The notes under the pieces: model-generated
What the model was told of the DNA's origin: nothing
Databases searched by the model: none
What the model saw: the letters and a program-made list of their open reading frames with translations, nothing else
DNA from: Acidobacteriota bacterium
GTDB taxonomy: Bacteria > Acidobacteriota > Aminicenantia > Aminicenantales > Saccharicenantaceae
Length of the DNA stretch: 64,000 nt
Direction of reading: 5' to 3'
NCBI GenBank assembly: GCA_039683095.1
Contig: JBDKSB010000012.1
Location: 1,179,846 to 1,243,845, forward strand
Shown: positions 27,026-35,903 of the stretch, piece after piece
How the letters are laid out: each line of letters starts with the position of its first letter
Numbering within the stretch: position 1 is the stretch's first letter
Program-made: the position numbers and the translations under genes

Positions 27026-27114
27026 GGTTCACCTAAACAAGAAAGCCCGGGCTCTATTCTCCTCTCCCCCGGTGAAATTACCATGCTCCGGCCAGATGAT
27101 TCAAGGGGTGAACC
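27026..27114. repeat. Inverted repeat GGTTCACC/GGTGAACC flanking the HEAT-gene promoter
   Basis: GGTTCACC (27026-27033) and GGTGAACC (27107-27114) are perfect 8-base inverted copies. One abuts the ATG of the HEAT-like gene and the other lies just upstream of its -35. It may be a two-site operator; chance cannot be excluded. Confidence 0.35.
27077..27104 (-). promoter_or_regulatory. Possible promoter of the HEAT-HD-glmS chain
   Basis: Minus strand: TTGAAT (27104-27099), 16 bases, GGTAAT (27082-27077). The -10 is weak. Confidence 0.4.
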
Positions 27115-27135
27115 GGCCTCCTCCCGGCCGGCGCC

Positions 27136-27164
27136 TTGAAGACCCGCGGCTCTTGTGCTATACT
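27136..27164 (+). promoter_or_regulatory. carAB promoter
   Basis: TTGAAG (27136-27141), 17 bases, TATACT (27159-27164). The start of transcription would be near 27171. This rules out the only canonical in-frame start codon (GTG at 27155, inside the -10 region) as the carA start. Confidence 0.75.
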
Positions 27165-27193
27165 GCGCCGAAAATGAGCTGGAGGCTGACCCC

Positions 27194-28273
27194 ATCCGAA
27201 AAGCGGTTCTGGCCCTCGCGGACGGCTCCGTCTACGAGGGCATAGGCTTCGGCGCGAGCGCCAAAACCGGGGGGGAAGTCGTTTTCAATACCGGGATAGT
27301 CGGCTACCCGGAGAGCATCACCGACCCGTCCTACCGCGGCCAGATCCTCTGCCAGACCTATCCCCTCATCGGCAATTACGGCGTCGATCCGGCCTGCTTC
27401 GAATCCGACCGGCCGCAGATCGCCGGCTACATCGTCTCCGAGCTCTGCGCCCGGCCCTCGCACGCCCGCTCCCGCAAGACCCTGGACGACTGGCTCCGCG
27501 ACAGCGGCGTTCCCGGGATCGCCGGCATCGACACCCGGGCTTTGACCAAGAAGCTCCGCGTCCACGGCGTCATGACCGGCGTCCTGGCCGCCGCCGACTT
27601 CGTGCCTGGCGCCGCCCGCCTGCGGCGCGAGGCCCGCGAGGTCCCCGATCCCAACGCCCGCGACCTCGTCGCCGAGGTCACGACGCCGGAGATCCGCATC
27701 TACAACCCCGAGGCCCCCCGGACGATCGTCCTCGTCGACTGCGGCGCCAAGCTGAACATCGTCCGGTGCCTCGTCCGGCGCGGCGTCGCCGTCGTCCGCG
27801 TCCCGGCCGGCACGGACGCCGGGCGCATCCTGGGCTTCGCCCCGCGCGGCGTCGTCGTCTCCAACGGGCCGGGCGACCCGGCCCGGGCCGCGGCCACGAT
27901 CGCCGCCGTCCGCCGGCTGCTCGCCGAGCGCGTCCCCCTCTTCGGGATCTGCCTGGGCAACCAGCTCCTGGCCCTGGCCGCCGGCGGCCGGACCTACAAG
28001 CTCAAGTTCGGGCACCGCGGCCAGAACCAGCCCTGCCTCGAGGAGGGCACGAAGCGCTGCTACATCACCAGCCAGAACCACGGCTTCGCCGTCGACGCGG
28101 CCAGCCTGCCGGCCGGCTGGACATCCTGGTTCCGCAACGCCAACGACGGCACGAACGAGGGCATCCGCCACGCCCGGCGGCCCGTCTTCGGGGTCCAGTT
28201 CCATCCCGAGGCCTGTCCGGGCCCGACCGACACCGAGTTCCTCTTCGACCAGTTCCTGGAGGCGGCCGGATGA
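27194..28273 (+). CDS. carA: Carbamoyl-phosphate synthase small subunit, apparent ATC start
   Basis: Glutaminase subunit feeding ammonia to CarB for arginine and pyrimidine synthesis; about 359 aa. Catalytic Cys253 in GICLGNQLLALA, and His337/Glu339 in FHPEACPGPTD. The segment GQNQPCL, ITSQNHGFAVD and NANDGTNEGI resembles the eukaryotic CAD/CPSII form. Start: no ATG, GTG or TTG lies in frame between the promoter and the conserved RKAVLALADGS. An ATC at 27194 falls exactly where homologues have Met, eight bases after GGAGG. One base change from ATG would explain it, either as a true near-cognate start or as a sequence error. carB overlaps by four bases. Confidence 0.93.
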   Translation: MRKAVLALADGSVYEGIGFGASAKTGGEVVFNTGIVGYPESITDPSYRGQILCQTYPLIGNYGVDPACFESDRPQIAGYIVSELCARPSHARSRKTLDDWLRDSGVPGIAGIDTRALTKKLRVHGVMTGVLAAADFVPGAARLRREAREVPDPNARDLVAEVTTPEIRIYNPEAPRTIVLVDCGAKLNIVRCLVRRGVAVVRVPAGTDAGRILGFAPRGVVVSNGPGDPARAAATIAAVRRLLAERVPLFGICLGNQLLALAAGGRTYKLKFGHRGQNQPCLEEGTKRCYITSQNHGFAVDAASLPAGWTSWFRNANDGTNEGIRHARRPVFGVQFHPEACPGPTDTEFLFDQFLEAAG

Positions 28274-31200
28274 GAGCGCGGCGGAAGGTCCTCCTGCTCG
28301 GCAGCGGCGCCCTCAAGATCGGCGAGGCCGGCGAGTTCGACTACTCCGGCAGCCAGGCCATCAAGGCCCTCAAGGAGGAGGGCCTCGAGGTCATCCTCAT
28401 CAATCCCAACATCGCCACCATCCAGACCTCCGAGGGCATGGCCGACAAGGTCTATTTCCTGCCGGTCACGCCCTATTTCGTGGAGAAGGTCATCGCCCGG
28501 GAGAGGCCCCAGGGCCTGCTGCTCTCCTTCGGCGGCCAGACCGCCCTCAACTGCGGCGTGTCCCTGTGGAAGAGCGGCGCCCTGCGCCGGGCCCGCCTGC
28601 CCGTCCTGGGGACGCCGGTCGGGGCCGTCGAGCGGACCGAGGACCGCAAGCTCTTCAACGCCGCCCTGGCCGAGGCCGGGCTCAAGACGCCGCGCGGCAT
28701 CGCCGTCCGCAGCGTCGAAGCGGGCTTGCGCGCCGCCGGGACGATCGGCTACCCGGTCATGACCCGCGTCGCCTACGCCCTCGGCGGCAAGGGCAGCGGC
28801 ATCGCCTACGGGCCGCGGGAGCTGCGCGAAGCCCTGCGCCGGGCCTTCACGGCCGCCCCGCAGGTCCTCATCGAGGAGTACCTCGACGGCTGGAAGGAGA
28901 TCGAGTACGAGGTCGTCCGCGACCGGGCCGACAACTGCGTCACCGTCTGCAACATGGAGAACTTCGACCCCATGGGCATCCACACGGGCGAGAGCATCGT
29001 CATCGCCCCGTCGCAGACCCTGACGAACGACGAGTACCACCGCCTCCGGGCCATCGCCATCAAGGCCATCCGCCACCTCGGCATCGTCGGTGAGTGCAAC
29101 ATCCAGTACGCCCTCAATCCCCGGGACGGCGACTACCGGATCATCGAGGTCAACGCCCGGCTGTCGCGGAGCTCGGCCCTGGCCAGCAAGGCGACCGGCT
29201 ATCCGCTCGCCTTCGTCGCGGCCAAGCTGGCCCTCGGCCACACCCTGCCGGAGCTGCCGAACTCGATCACCAAGGTCACCTCGGCCTGCTTCGAGCCGGC
29301 CCTGGACTACCTCGTCGTCAAGATCCCGCGCTGGGACCTGAAGAAGTTCGGCCGCGTCTCGAAGAAGATCGGCTCGGAGATGAAGTCGGTCGGCGAGGTC
29401 ATGGCCGTCGGCCGGTCCTTCGAGGAGGCCATCCAGAAGGCGGCCCGGATGCTCCAGGTCGGCGTCTACGGCCTGGTCGCCAACGAGAACTACTCCTTCC
29501 GGAGCCTGGAGAAAGAGCTCCGCCACCCGACCGACGAGCGGCTCTTCGGCATCGCCGAGGCCCTCAAGAAGGGCTTCACCGTCGACCGCATCCACGCCCT
29601 GACCCGCATCGACCGCTGGTTCCTGGAGAAGATCAAGTCCGTCGTCGATTGCGAGGCCCGGCTGCGGGGCCGGCGCCTGGCCGCTATCGGCCCGGACCTC
29701 CTGGCCGAGGCCAAGCGCAAGGGCTTTTCGGACAAGCAGATCGCCCTGCTGACCGGCTCGTCGGAGCTCCGCGTCCGGGCCCGGCGCAAAGAGCGGGGCC
29801 TCGTCCCGGCGGTCAAGCAGATCGACACCCTTGCCGCCGAGTACCCGGCCCAGACGAACTACCTCTACACGACCTACCACGGCCGCGAGGACGACGTCCG
29901 GTTCGGCGGCGCCCGCGGCGAGCCGGGCAAGGTCATGATCCTCGGCTCGGGGTCCTACAGCATCGGCTCGTCGGTCGAGTTCGACTGGTGCTGCGTCAAC
30001 GCCGCGCTGGCCCTCAAGAAGCTCGGCTACCGGACGATCATGGTCAACTACAACCCGGAGACGGTCTCGACCGACTACGACATCGGCGACCGCCTCTATT
30101 TCGACGAGCTCAGCTTCGAGCGCGTCCTCGACATCTACGAGCGGGAGAAGCCCCTGGGCGTCCTCCTGTCCATGGGCGGCCAGATCCCCAACAACATCGC
30201 CCTCCGCTGCCACCAGGCCGGGGTGCGCGTCCTGGGCACGCCGCCGCCGAGCATCGACCGGGCCGAGGACCGCTTCAAGTTCTCGCGGCTCCTCGACGAG
30301 CTCGGCGTCGACCAGCCGGCCTGGCGCGAGCTGCGCAGCGTCGGCGAGGCCAAGCGCTTCGCCCGGGCCCTCGGCTACCCGGTCCTCATCCGGCCGTCCT
30401 ACGTCCTGAGCGGGGCGGCCATGAGCGTCGTCTTCGACGAGGATTACCTCGACCGCTACCTCCAGAAAGCGTCCCGGGTCTCGCCCGAGTACCCCGTCGT
30501 CATCTCCAAGTACATCCTCAACGCCAAGGAGATCGAACTCGACGCCGTGGCCGACCGCGGCGAGGTCGTGGCCTCGGCCATCATCGAGCACGTCGAGAAC
30601 GCCGGCGTCCACTCCGGCGACGCCACCATGGTCCTGCCGCCGCAGAAGCTCTACATCGAGACCATCCGCCGCATCCGCGAGATCGGCCGCGAGATCGCCC
30701 GGGCCCTCGAGATCACCGGCCCGTTCAACATCCAGTTCATCGCCAAGGACAACGCCCTCAAGGTCATAGAGTGCAACCTCCGGGCCTCGCGCTCGTTCCC
30801 CTTCGTCAGCAAGGTCGCCCGGACGAACTTCGTCGAGCTGGCGGTCGCGGCCATGATGGGCCGGCCCGTCCGCAACGGCAGGACGACGCTCGATCTCAAC
30901 TATGTCGGGGTCAAGGCGCCGCAGTTCTCCTTCTCCCGGCTCAAGGGCGCCGACCCCGTCCTGGGCGTCGAGATGGCCTCGACCGGCGAGGTCGCCTGTC
31001 TGGGCCGGGACGTCCACGAGGCCTATCTCAAGGCCGTCCTGGCGACCGGCTTCAGCCTGCCCCGCAGGAGCGTCCTGGTCACGGTGGGCGGCGAGGAGTC
31101 CAAGCACCGCTTCCTCGCCTCCGCCCGGACGCTGGCCGGGCTGGGCCTCCACATCTACGCCACCGAGAAGACCGCGGCCTATCTCCAGGCCAACGGGGTC

Positions 31201-31467
31201 CGCAGCACGCGGCTGTTCAAGGTCCACGAGCGGCGGGAGCCCAACATCCGGGACTTCATCGCCGGCGGCCGGATCGACCTCGTCATCTCCATCCCCAACC
31301 CGGCGAAGAGGGTCGAGTTCAACTCGGCCTACCGGCTCCGCCGCCTGGCCGTGGACTACTCGGTCCCCATCCTGACCAACCTCCAGGCCGCCGACCTCTT
31401 CGTCCAGGCGCTGGCAGCCAAGAAGCCGGCCGACCTCGAGATCAGGCACTGGGCCGAGTACGAATAG
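28270..31467 (+). CDS. carB: Carbamoyl-phosphate synthase large subunit
   Basis: Synthetase subunit, 1065 aa; the ATG at 28270 overlaps the carA stop (ATGA). Two ATP-grasp halves: the first begins LLLGSGALKIGEAGEFDYSG with INPNIATIQTSEG and GGQTALNCGV; the second begins ILGSGSYSIGSSVEFDWCCV with VNYNPETVSTDYD. The C-terminal MGS-like allosteric domain starts near LVTVGGEESKHRF. The wording (LKIGEAGEFDYSGSQ, SIGSSVEFDWC, ECNLRASRSFPFVSK) follows the eukaryotic CAD and Bacteroidetes branch rather than the E. coli type. Allosteric effectors cannot be predicted. Confidence 0.97.
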   Translation: MRARRKVLLLGSGALKIGEAGEFDYSGSQAIKALKEEGLEVILINPNIATIQTSEGMADKVYFLPVTPYFVEKVIARERPQGLLLSFGGQTALNCGVSLWKSGALRRARLPVLGTPVGAVERTEDRKLFNAALAEAGLKTPRGIAVRSVEAGLRAAGTIGYPVMTRVAYALGGKGSGIAYGPRELREALRRAFTAAPQVLIEEYLDGWKEIEYEVVRDRADNCVTVCNMENFDPMGIHTGESIVIAPSQTLTNDEYHRLRAIAIKAIRHLGIVGECNIQYALNPRDGDYRIIEVNARLSRSSALASKATGYPLAFVAAKLALGHTLPELPNSITKVTSACFEPALDYLVVKIPRWDLKKFGRVSKKIGSEMKSVGEVMAVGRSFEEAIQKAARMLQVGVYGLVANENYSFRSLEKELRHPTDERLFGIAEALKKGFTVDRIHALTRIDRWFLEKIKSVVDCEARLRGRRLAAIGPDLLAEAKRKGFSDKQIALLTGSSELRVRARRKERGLVPAVKQIDTLAAEYPAQTNYLYTTYHGREDDVRFGGARGEPGKVMILGSGSYSIGSSVEFDWCCVNAALALKKLGYRTIMVNYNPETVSTDYDIGDRLYFDELSFERVLDIYEREKPLGVLLSMGGQIPNNIALRCHQAGVRVLGTPPPSIDRAEDRFKFSRLLDELGVDQPAWRELRSVGEAKRFARALGYPVLIRPSYVLSGAAMSVVFDEDYLDRYLQKASRVSPEYPVVISKYILNAKEIELDAVADRGEVVASAIIEHVENAGVHSGDATMVLPPQKLYIETIRRIREIGREIARALEITGPFNIQFIAKDNALKVIECNLRASRSFPFVSKVARTNFVELAVAAMMGRPVRNGRTTLDLNYVGVKAPQFSFSRLKGADPVLGVEMASTGEVACLGRDVHEAYLKAVLATGFSLPRRSVLVTVGGEESKHRFLASARTLAGLGLHIYATEKTAAYLQANGVRSTRLFKVHERREPNIRDFIAGGRIDLVISIPNPAKRVEFNSAYRLRRLAVDYSVPILTNLQAADLFVQALAAKKPADLEIRHWAEYE

Positions 31468-31523
31468 GCCCGCCCCGCCGGCCCCGGAACCCGGGAAGAT
31501 CCCGACCCCGCGTCGGCAACTCC

Positions 31524-31553
31524 TTGACAATCCGCCCCGCCCCGCCGACTAAT
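31524..31553 (+). promoter_or_regulatory. Probable promoter of the small barrel gene
   Basis: TTGACA (31524-31529), 18 bases, ACTAAT (31548-31553); an overlapping TAATAT lies two bases further. Confidence 0.5.
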
Positions 31554-31603
31554 ATGATGAGCGCACCCGGAGAGCCGGGGATCTTCAGGCAAGGGGGTTA
31601 TCG

Positions 31604-32134
31604 ATGAAACGATCGATCGCTGTGCTTTTGGTGATCGGGATCGCGGCGTTGGCCGGCCTCGGCTCCGCCTGGGGCCAGGAAAAGAAGATCGCGTTCAGCC
31701 TGAACGCCGGCGTCCAGACCAACTTCTTCAACTTCGACGGCGAGAGCTCGTCGTTCGACCGGGCCCTTTTGACCGTGGACGGCAGGGCGGGCTTTCCTCT
31801 GGGCCGCAACTTCGAGATCAGCCCCGAGGTCATGGCCGTGTTCAACTACGGCAGCCTCGAGGACTTCAGCACCTGGGTCCTCCATCCCGGCGTCATGCTG
31901 AATTACAGGTCGCGGAACTTTTTCGCGGGCGCCGGAGCGGTCCTGCCCATCATGTTCTGGAGCGGCGGCGGCGATTCCGGTTCGGAAACCCTGCGCATCT
32001 CGCCCAAGGTCAATATCGGCTACTCGTTCCCCAACGGGATCCAGCTGACTGCCTATTACCTGTGCTGGCTCGAGGAAGGCATCGGCCTGTTCGACTTCGG
32101 CTTCGCCGGCCTGACGCTAGGCTACAGGTTCTAG
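31604..32134 (+). CDS. Small outer-membrane beta-barrel protein, unknown role
   Basis: 176 aa: a signal peptide (AVLLVIGIAALAGLGSAWG), then alternating strands (IAFSLNAGVQTNFFNF, FEISPEVMAVFNYG, VMLNYRSRNFFAGAG) ending in the barrel signature LGYRF. The size suits an eight-stranded OmpX/OmpW-like barrel. AAGGGGG serves as ribosome site. It is the first of three successive outer-membrane genes, each with its own leader. I cannot name a ligand or role. Confidence 0.75.
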   Translation: MKRSIAVLLVIGIAALAGLGSAWGQEKKIAFSLNAGVQTNFFNFDGESSSFDRALLTVDGRAGFPLGRNFEISPEVMAVFNYGSLEDFSTWVLHPGVMLNYRSRNFFAGAGAVLPIMFWSGGGDSGSETLRISPKVNIGYSFPNGIQLTAYYLCWLEEGIGLFDFGFAGLTLGYRF

Positions 32135-32195
32135 TCAGGGGCCCCGTTCCCGCACGTTCGCGCGCGGCGGCGCCGGGACGCCTTCGCGCGCTCTC

Positions 32196-32224
32196 TTGTC
32201 CCGGCCCTGCCGGTCGTCTATAAT
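32196..32224 (+). promoter_or_regulatory. Promoter of the SH3-barrel gene
   Basis: TTGTCC (32196-32201), 17 bases, TATAAT (32219-32224), a perfect -10. Confidence 0.75.
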
Positions 32225-32244
32225 CCAGGCAGGGTGAAAAGACC

Positions 32245-33426
32245 ATGCGCGTGAAAGCGTCCGTCCTGTCCCTGCTCATGTCCCTGCTCCCGGCCCTGGT
32301 CCTCGGCGTCTCCCTCCTGCCGGCGGCCCAGAACGTCCCGGCGCGGGCCGCGAAGATCAAGGTCACGGCCGAGCAGGCCAATCTTCGCGAGAAGCCCGAC
32401 ATCGGGAGCTCCATCGTCCAGCAGATCCCCGAAGGAACGGTGCTGGAGACGGACAGGAAGGACGGCGAATGGTATTTCGTCCGCTACGCCCTCGAGGACG
32501 GCGGCGTCATCGGCGGCTGGATCCACGAAAGCCTGGTCCAGGTCGTCGAAGAAGCCGGGGCCAAGCCCGCCGGCGAGACCGGGACGAAGCCGGCGCAGCG
32601 GCCCGCCCGGCCGGCCCGGACCCGGCCGAACCTGCCGCCGCTCGACTTCCGTTCGGGCTCCGTGCCGCTCGAGATCTCCTTTTCGCTCGGGGCCGCCACG
32701 CTCGCGCCCCGGGATCTCAACAACGGCACGGAGGGCTTTGTCGACTCGACGGCCGCCTCGGCCGGCCTCGCGGCTCCTGACAGCGTCCGGATCCTGCGGG
32801 CCGCTCCGGTCATCGGCTTCGAGCTGGCCTTGAAGATCGACGCCCGGTGGACGATCGGCCTCGGCGCCGATTATCTCCGCGGCGCCAACGGGGACAGATC
32901 GGAGCTCACCGGCGCGGAGGCCGCGGAAACGGCCAGGACCAGGCCGTCGGCCCGGGTCGTGCCGGTCAAGGCCATCGTCCGCTTCTATCCCGGCGCGGGC
33001 TTCTACGTCCGGGGCGCCCTCGGCCTCTACGCCGTCAAGGCCGGCTACCTGTTCCGCCGGGAAAGCGCGGGGGCCTGGGAACAGTGGAAGGGCTCGGCGT
33101 CGAAGTCCGGCCTGGGCGGCGAAGCCGCCTTCGGCGGCGAGTGGGACATCGCGCCGCGGACCATCCTCTTCCTCGAGGCCGGGCTGCGCATAGCCAGCGT
33201 CGACGGGCTGACCGGCCGGAACACCTATTCCAGCTCCGGCGGCCCGTCCGTCCAGGAGGCGGGAACGCTCTATTACTTCCGGCAAGCGGCCGGAGACGGC
33301 AGCGCCTATCCGATGGTCCTCGTCCAGGCGAACCCGCCGTCGGGAACGGGCATCTCCGACGCGCGCCGGGCCCGCGTCAACGTTTCTGGCACGTCATTCC
33401 GGATAGGCGTCCGCTACCGGTTCTGA
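32245..33426 (+). CDS. SH3-like domain joined to an outer-membrane beta-barrel
   Basis: 393 aa. After a signal peptide, residues about 36-100 form a bacterial SH3 domain (VTAEQANLREKPDIGSSIV, GEWYFVRY, GGWIHESLV). A Pro/Arg/Lys-rich linker (about 105-130) leads to a barrel (about 138-393) with repeating amphipathic strands that ends in RIGVRYRF. Bacterial SH3 domains often bind peptidoglycan peptides, so this may tie the outer membrane to the cell wall. That is inference; the fusion is not one I can name. Confidence 0.78.
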   Translation: MRVKASVLSLLMSLLPALVLGVSLLPAAQNVPARAAKIKVTAEQANLREKPDIGSSIVQQIPEGTVLETDRKDGEWYFVRYALEDGGVIGGWIHESLVQVVEEAGAKPAGETGTKPAQRPARPARTRPNLPPLDFRSGSVPLEISFSLGAATLAPRDLNNGTEGFVDSTAASAGLAAPDSVRILRAAPVIGFELALKIDARWTIGLGADYLRGANGDRSELTGAEAAETARTRPSARVVPVKAIVRFYPGAGFYVRGALGLYAVKAGYLFRRESAGAWEQWKGSASKSGLGGEAAFGGEWDIAPRTILFLEAGLRIASVDGLTGRNTYSSSGGPSVQEAGTLYYFRQAAGDGSAYPMVLVQANPPSGTGISDARRARVNVSGTSFRIGVRYRF

Positions 33427-33452
33427 AGCCCGAGGCGGACGCGGGGAAGAAT

Positions 33453-33488
33453 CCTCCATCCCGGACGTCTAATAGCCAAGAATGGAGG
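33453..33488 (+). promoter_or_regulatory. Possible hairpin masking the ribosome site of the third receptor
   Basis: CCTCCAT (33453-33459) can pair with ATGGAGG (33482-33488), which contains the Shine-Dalgarno of the gene at 33496. The loop is 22 bases, so the structure may be weak. Confidence 0.35.
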
Positions 33489-33495
33489 TCCAGCC

Positions 33496-35616
33496 ATGTC
33501 CAAAACCCTGGGGCTCTCCCGCCTGGTTCCCGCCGCCCTCCTGACCGTCGCCCTGGCCGTCTTCGTCCCCGCGGCGTTCGGACAGGAAACGTCCGGCGAA
33601 GAGAAGGCCGCCGGCACGAACGTCGAGATCACGGTCACCGCGCCGCGGGTCGAGATCCCGCTCAGGAAGAACCCGGCCGCGACCACGGTCGTCGAGACGC
33701 CGCTCCTCCGGGCCATGCCCCGGACGATCGCCATCGACGAGGCCCTCAAGCTCGTCCCCGGCGTCAAGGTCGACAACCAGGCCGACGGCGAGCGGGTCCA
33801 TCTCTCCATCCGCGGCGAGGGCATCCTGACCGAGCGCGGCACGCGCGGCATCAAGACCCTCGTCGACGGCATCCCCCTCAACGACCCGTCCGGCTACATC
33901 TCCGATTTCTACGATATCGACTGGACCGCCGTCCGGCGGCTCGAGGTCCTGCGCGGGCCGGCCGCGGCCTTCTACGGCAGCGGCTCGTCCGGCGGCGTCC
34001 TCAACGTCCTGACCCGCGACGGCGGGACGGACCCCGTCTCCGGCAGCGCCGCCCTGGTCCGGGGCGCCTACGGCCTGAAGAAGGGCTACGCCGGCATCGG
34101 CGGCACGACCGGCCTCCTCAACTACAGCGTGACCGGGTCCATGCTCTCCGGCGACGGCTACCGCGCCTGGTCGGCCTACAAGGGCGACAACGCCCGGGGC
34201 AAGTTCGCCTTCACCGTCAGCCCCAAGGTCAAGATCACGGCCGTGGCCGGCTGGACGGACTACTACAACCAGAACCCCGAGGGCCTCAACCTCGACTGGT
34301 TCAGCGCCGACCCTAAGACCCTCCGCCGCCAGGCCAACCCCGATTCCGCGAGCAAGAACGAGTTCCAGCAGACCCGCCGCGGCACGGGCGGCGTCACCGC
34401 CGCCGTCGCCCTGGCCGAGAACCTCGGCCTGACAGCGACCGCGTATTACCGCGGCACCCGCTACACGGAAGCCGTCCCATCGACGGTCATCCACCGCGAC
34501 TTCGACACGCCCGGCCTCCTGTTCCAGGTCAACCAAAAAGCGTCCTGGGGCGCGGTCCGGAACTTCCTGACCGCCGGCGCCGACTACGCCTGGCAGGTCG
34601 TCGACGAGACGAAATACCTCAACCTCGGCGGCGCCGTCGAGGGCCCGGACAGGGTCGCCGACCAGACCATGACCCAGACGGGCGCCGGCATCTTCGTCCT
34701 CGACCGGGTCGAGCTCGGCGGCCCGTGGGGGATCTTCGCCAGCGCCCGCTACGACCGGGTCACCAACCGGCTCGACAACCATGTCGAGATCCTCGATGCC
34801 CTGCTGCCCGACCATGTCGCCTACAAGCGCGCGACTGGGCGGCTCGGCGTCACCTGGAATCCCGCGCCCGGCTTCGGGCTCTACGCCAGCTGGGGCTCCG
34901 GCTTCCTGCCGCCGGGGACCGAGGAGCTGGTCAACAACCCCGACGCCCTGGGCGGCTACAACACGGCGCTCGTCGCCGCCACTTCGGGCGGCGAGGAGAT
35001 CGGGGCCCGGGGCACGATCGGCAAGGCCCTGAGCTACGACGCCGCCGTCTTCTATCTCGACACGAAGAACGATTTCGGCCGCTACCGGATCGCGACCCGG
35101 CCGCTCGAGACCTTCTACGGCAACGTCGGCTCGACCCGCCGCTACGGCCTGGAGACGTCCCTGGCCTGGGTCCCGGTCGAACCTCTGACCCTGCGGGCCG
35201 CCTACACCTATTCGCACTTCAAGTACGTCAGCGTCGAGACGCTGACCGGGGAGACGTACACGGGCACCTGGCTGCCGAACTGCCCGCAGCACCAACTCTA
35301 CGCGGACGCGGAATGCCGGATCACGACGGCCCTGACCGCCGGGGCCTCGCTGGATTACATGGGGGCCTGGTATGTCGATTCGACCAACCGGATCCTGGCC
35401 AACGGCTACGGCCGGACCGACCCCTACGCGCTCGTCCACGTCCGGCTGGGCTACCGGTTCACCTTCGGCGGCACGCCGCTCGAGCTCTTCCTGGCCGGCC
35501 GCAACATCTTCAATGTCCTGTACTACGGCTTCACCGAGCCCGACCCCGACGGCAACTCGTACCAGCCGGCCCCGACGGCCGAGTGGAGCCTGGGCCTGAG
35601 GATCGGCCTGAACTAG
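33496..35616 (+). CDS. TonB-dependent receptor, classical plug-barrel type
   Basis: 706 aa, shorter than the two paralogues at the window start and without their regulatory-like domain. Signal peptide about 1-29 (cleavage AFG-QE), TonB-box-like region EITVTAPRVE, plug about 60-165 (IDEALKLVPGVKV, IRGEGILTERG, VDGIPLNDPSGY, RRLEVLRGPAAAFYGSGSSGGVLNVL), then a 22-strand-type barrel. The features fit siderophore or cobalamin-type receptors. The protein ends LRIGLN rather than in an aromatic residue, unusual for BAM recognition. No inner-membrane transporter is adjacent, so the substrate is unknown. Confidence 0.92.
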   Translation: MSKTLGLSRLVPAALLTVALAVFVPAAFGQETSGEEKAAGTNVEITVTAPRVEIPLRKNPAATTVVETPLLRAMPRTIAIDEALKLVPGVKVDNQADGERVHLSIRGEGILTERGTRGIKTLVDGIPLNDPSGYISDFYDIDWTAVRRLEVLRGPAAAFYGSGSSGGVLNVLTRDGGTDPVSGSAALVRGAYGLKKGYAGIGGTTGLLNYSVTGSMLSGDGYRAWSAYKGDNARGKFAFTVSPKVKITAVAGWTDYYNQNPEGLNLDWFSADPKTLRRQANPDSASKNEFQQTRRGTGGVTAAVALAENLGLTATAYYRGTRYTEAVPSTVIHRDFDTPGLLFQVNQKASWGAVRNFLTAGADYAWQVVDETKYLNLGGAVEGPDRVADQTMTQTGAGIFVLDRVELGGPWGIFASARYDRVTNRLDNHVEILDALLPDHVAYKRATGRLGVTWNPAPGFGLYASWGSGFLPPGTEELVNNPDALGGYNTALVAATSGGEEIGARGTIGKALSYDAAVFYLDTKNDFGRYRIATRPLETFYGNVGSTRRYGLETSLAWVPVEPLTLRAAYTYSHFKYVSVETLTGETYTGTWLPNCPQHQLYADAECRITTALTAGASLDYMGAWYVDSTNRILANGYGRTDPYALVHVRLGYRFTFGGTPLELFLAGRNIFNVLYYGFTEPDPDGNSYQPAPTAEWSLGLRIGLN

Positions 35617-35665
35617 CCGCCGCCCTGATCTTGGGCCCGGGCCGGCCCGGACGGCATGTCAAGCC

Positions 35666-35694
35666 TTGACGGAAGGCCCCCCAAGGGCTATTCT
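35666..35694 (+). promoter_or_regulatory. Trm112-purF promoter
   Basis: TTGACG (35666-35671), 17 bases, TATTCT (35689-35694); start near 35701, with a GGAG site before the ATG at 35713. Confidence 0.7.
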
Positions 35695-35712
35695 TGAAGC
35701 CTGGAGCCGCCG

Positions 35713-35901
35713 ATGCCTGTCAGTCCATCTCTTCTCGCCATTCTGGCCTGTCCGCTGTGCCAGGCGGACGTCCGGCTGACGGCCGACGAAAAGGGCCTGA
35801 AGTGCGTCTCCTGCCACCGCGTTTACCCCGTCAAGGACGATATCCCGGTCATGATCATCGACGAGGCCGTCGTCGAACCCGACCGGGCCGTCAAGGCCTG
35901 A
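35713..35901 (+). CDS. Trm112-family zinc-ribbon protein
   Basis: 62 aa. Two Cys pairs (ILACPLCQ and KCVSCHRVYPVKDDIPVMI) form the small zinc ribbon of the Trm112/UPF0434 family. In eukaryotes Trm112 activates methyltransferases; bacterial members are less defined. It lies two bases before purF and shares its promoter. Confidence 0.88.
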   Translation: MPVSPSLLAILACPLCQADVRLTADEKGLKCVSCHRVYPVKDDIPVMIIDEAVVEPDRAVKA

Positions 35902-35903
35902 TC

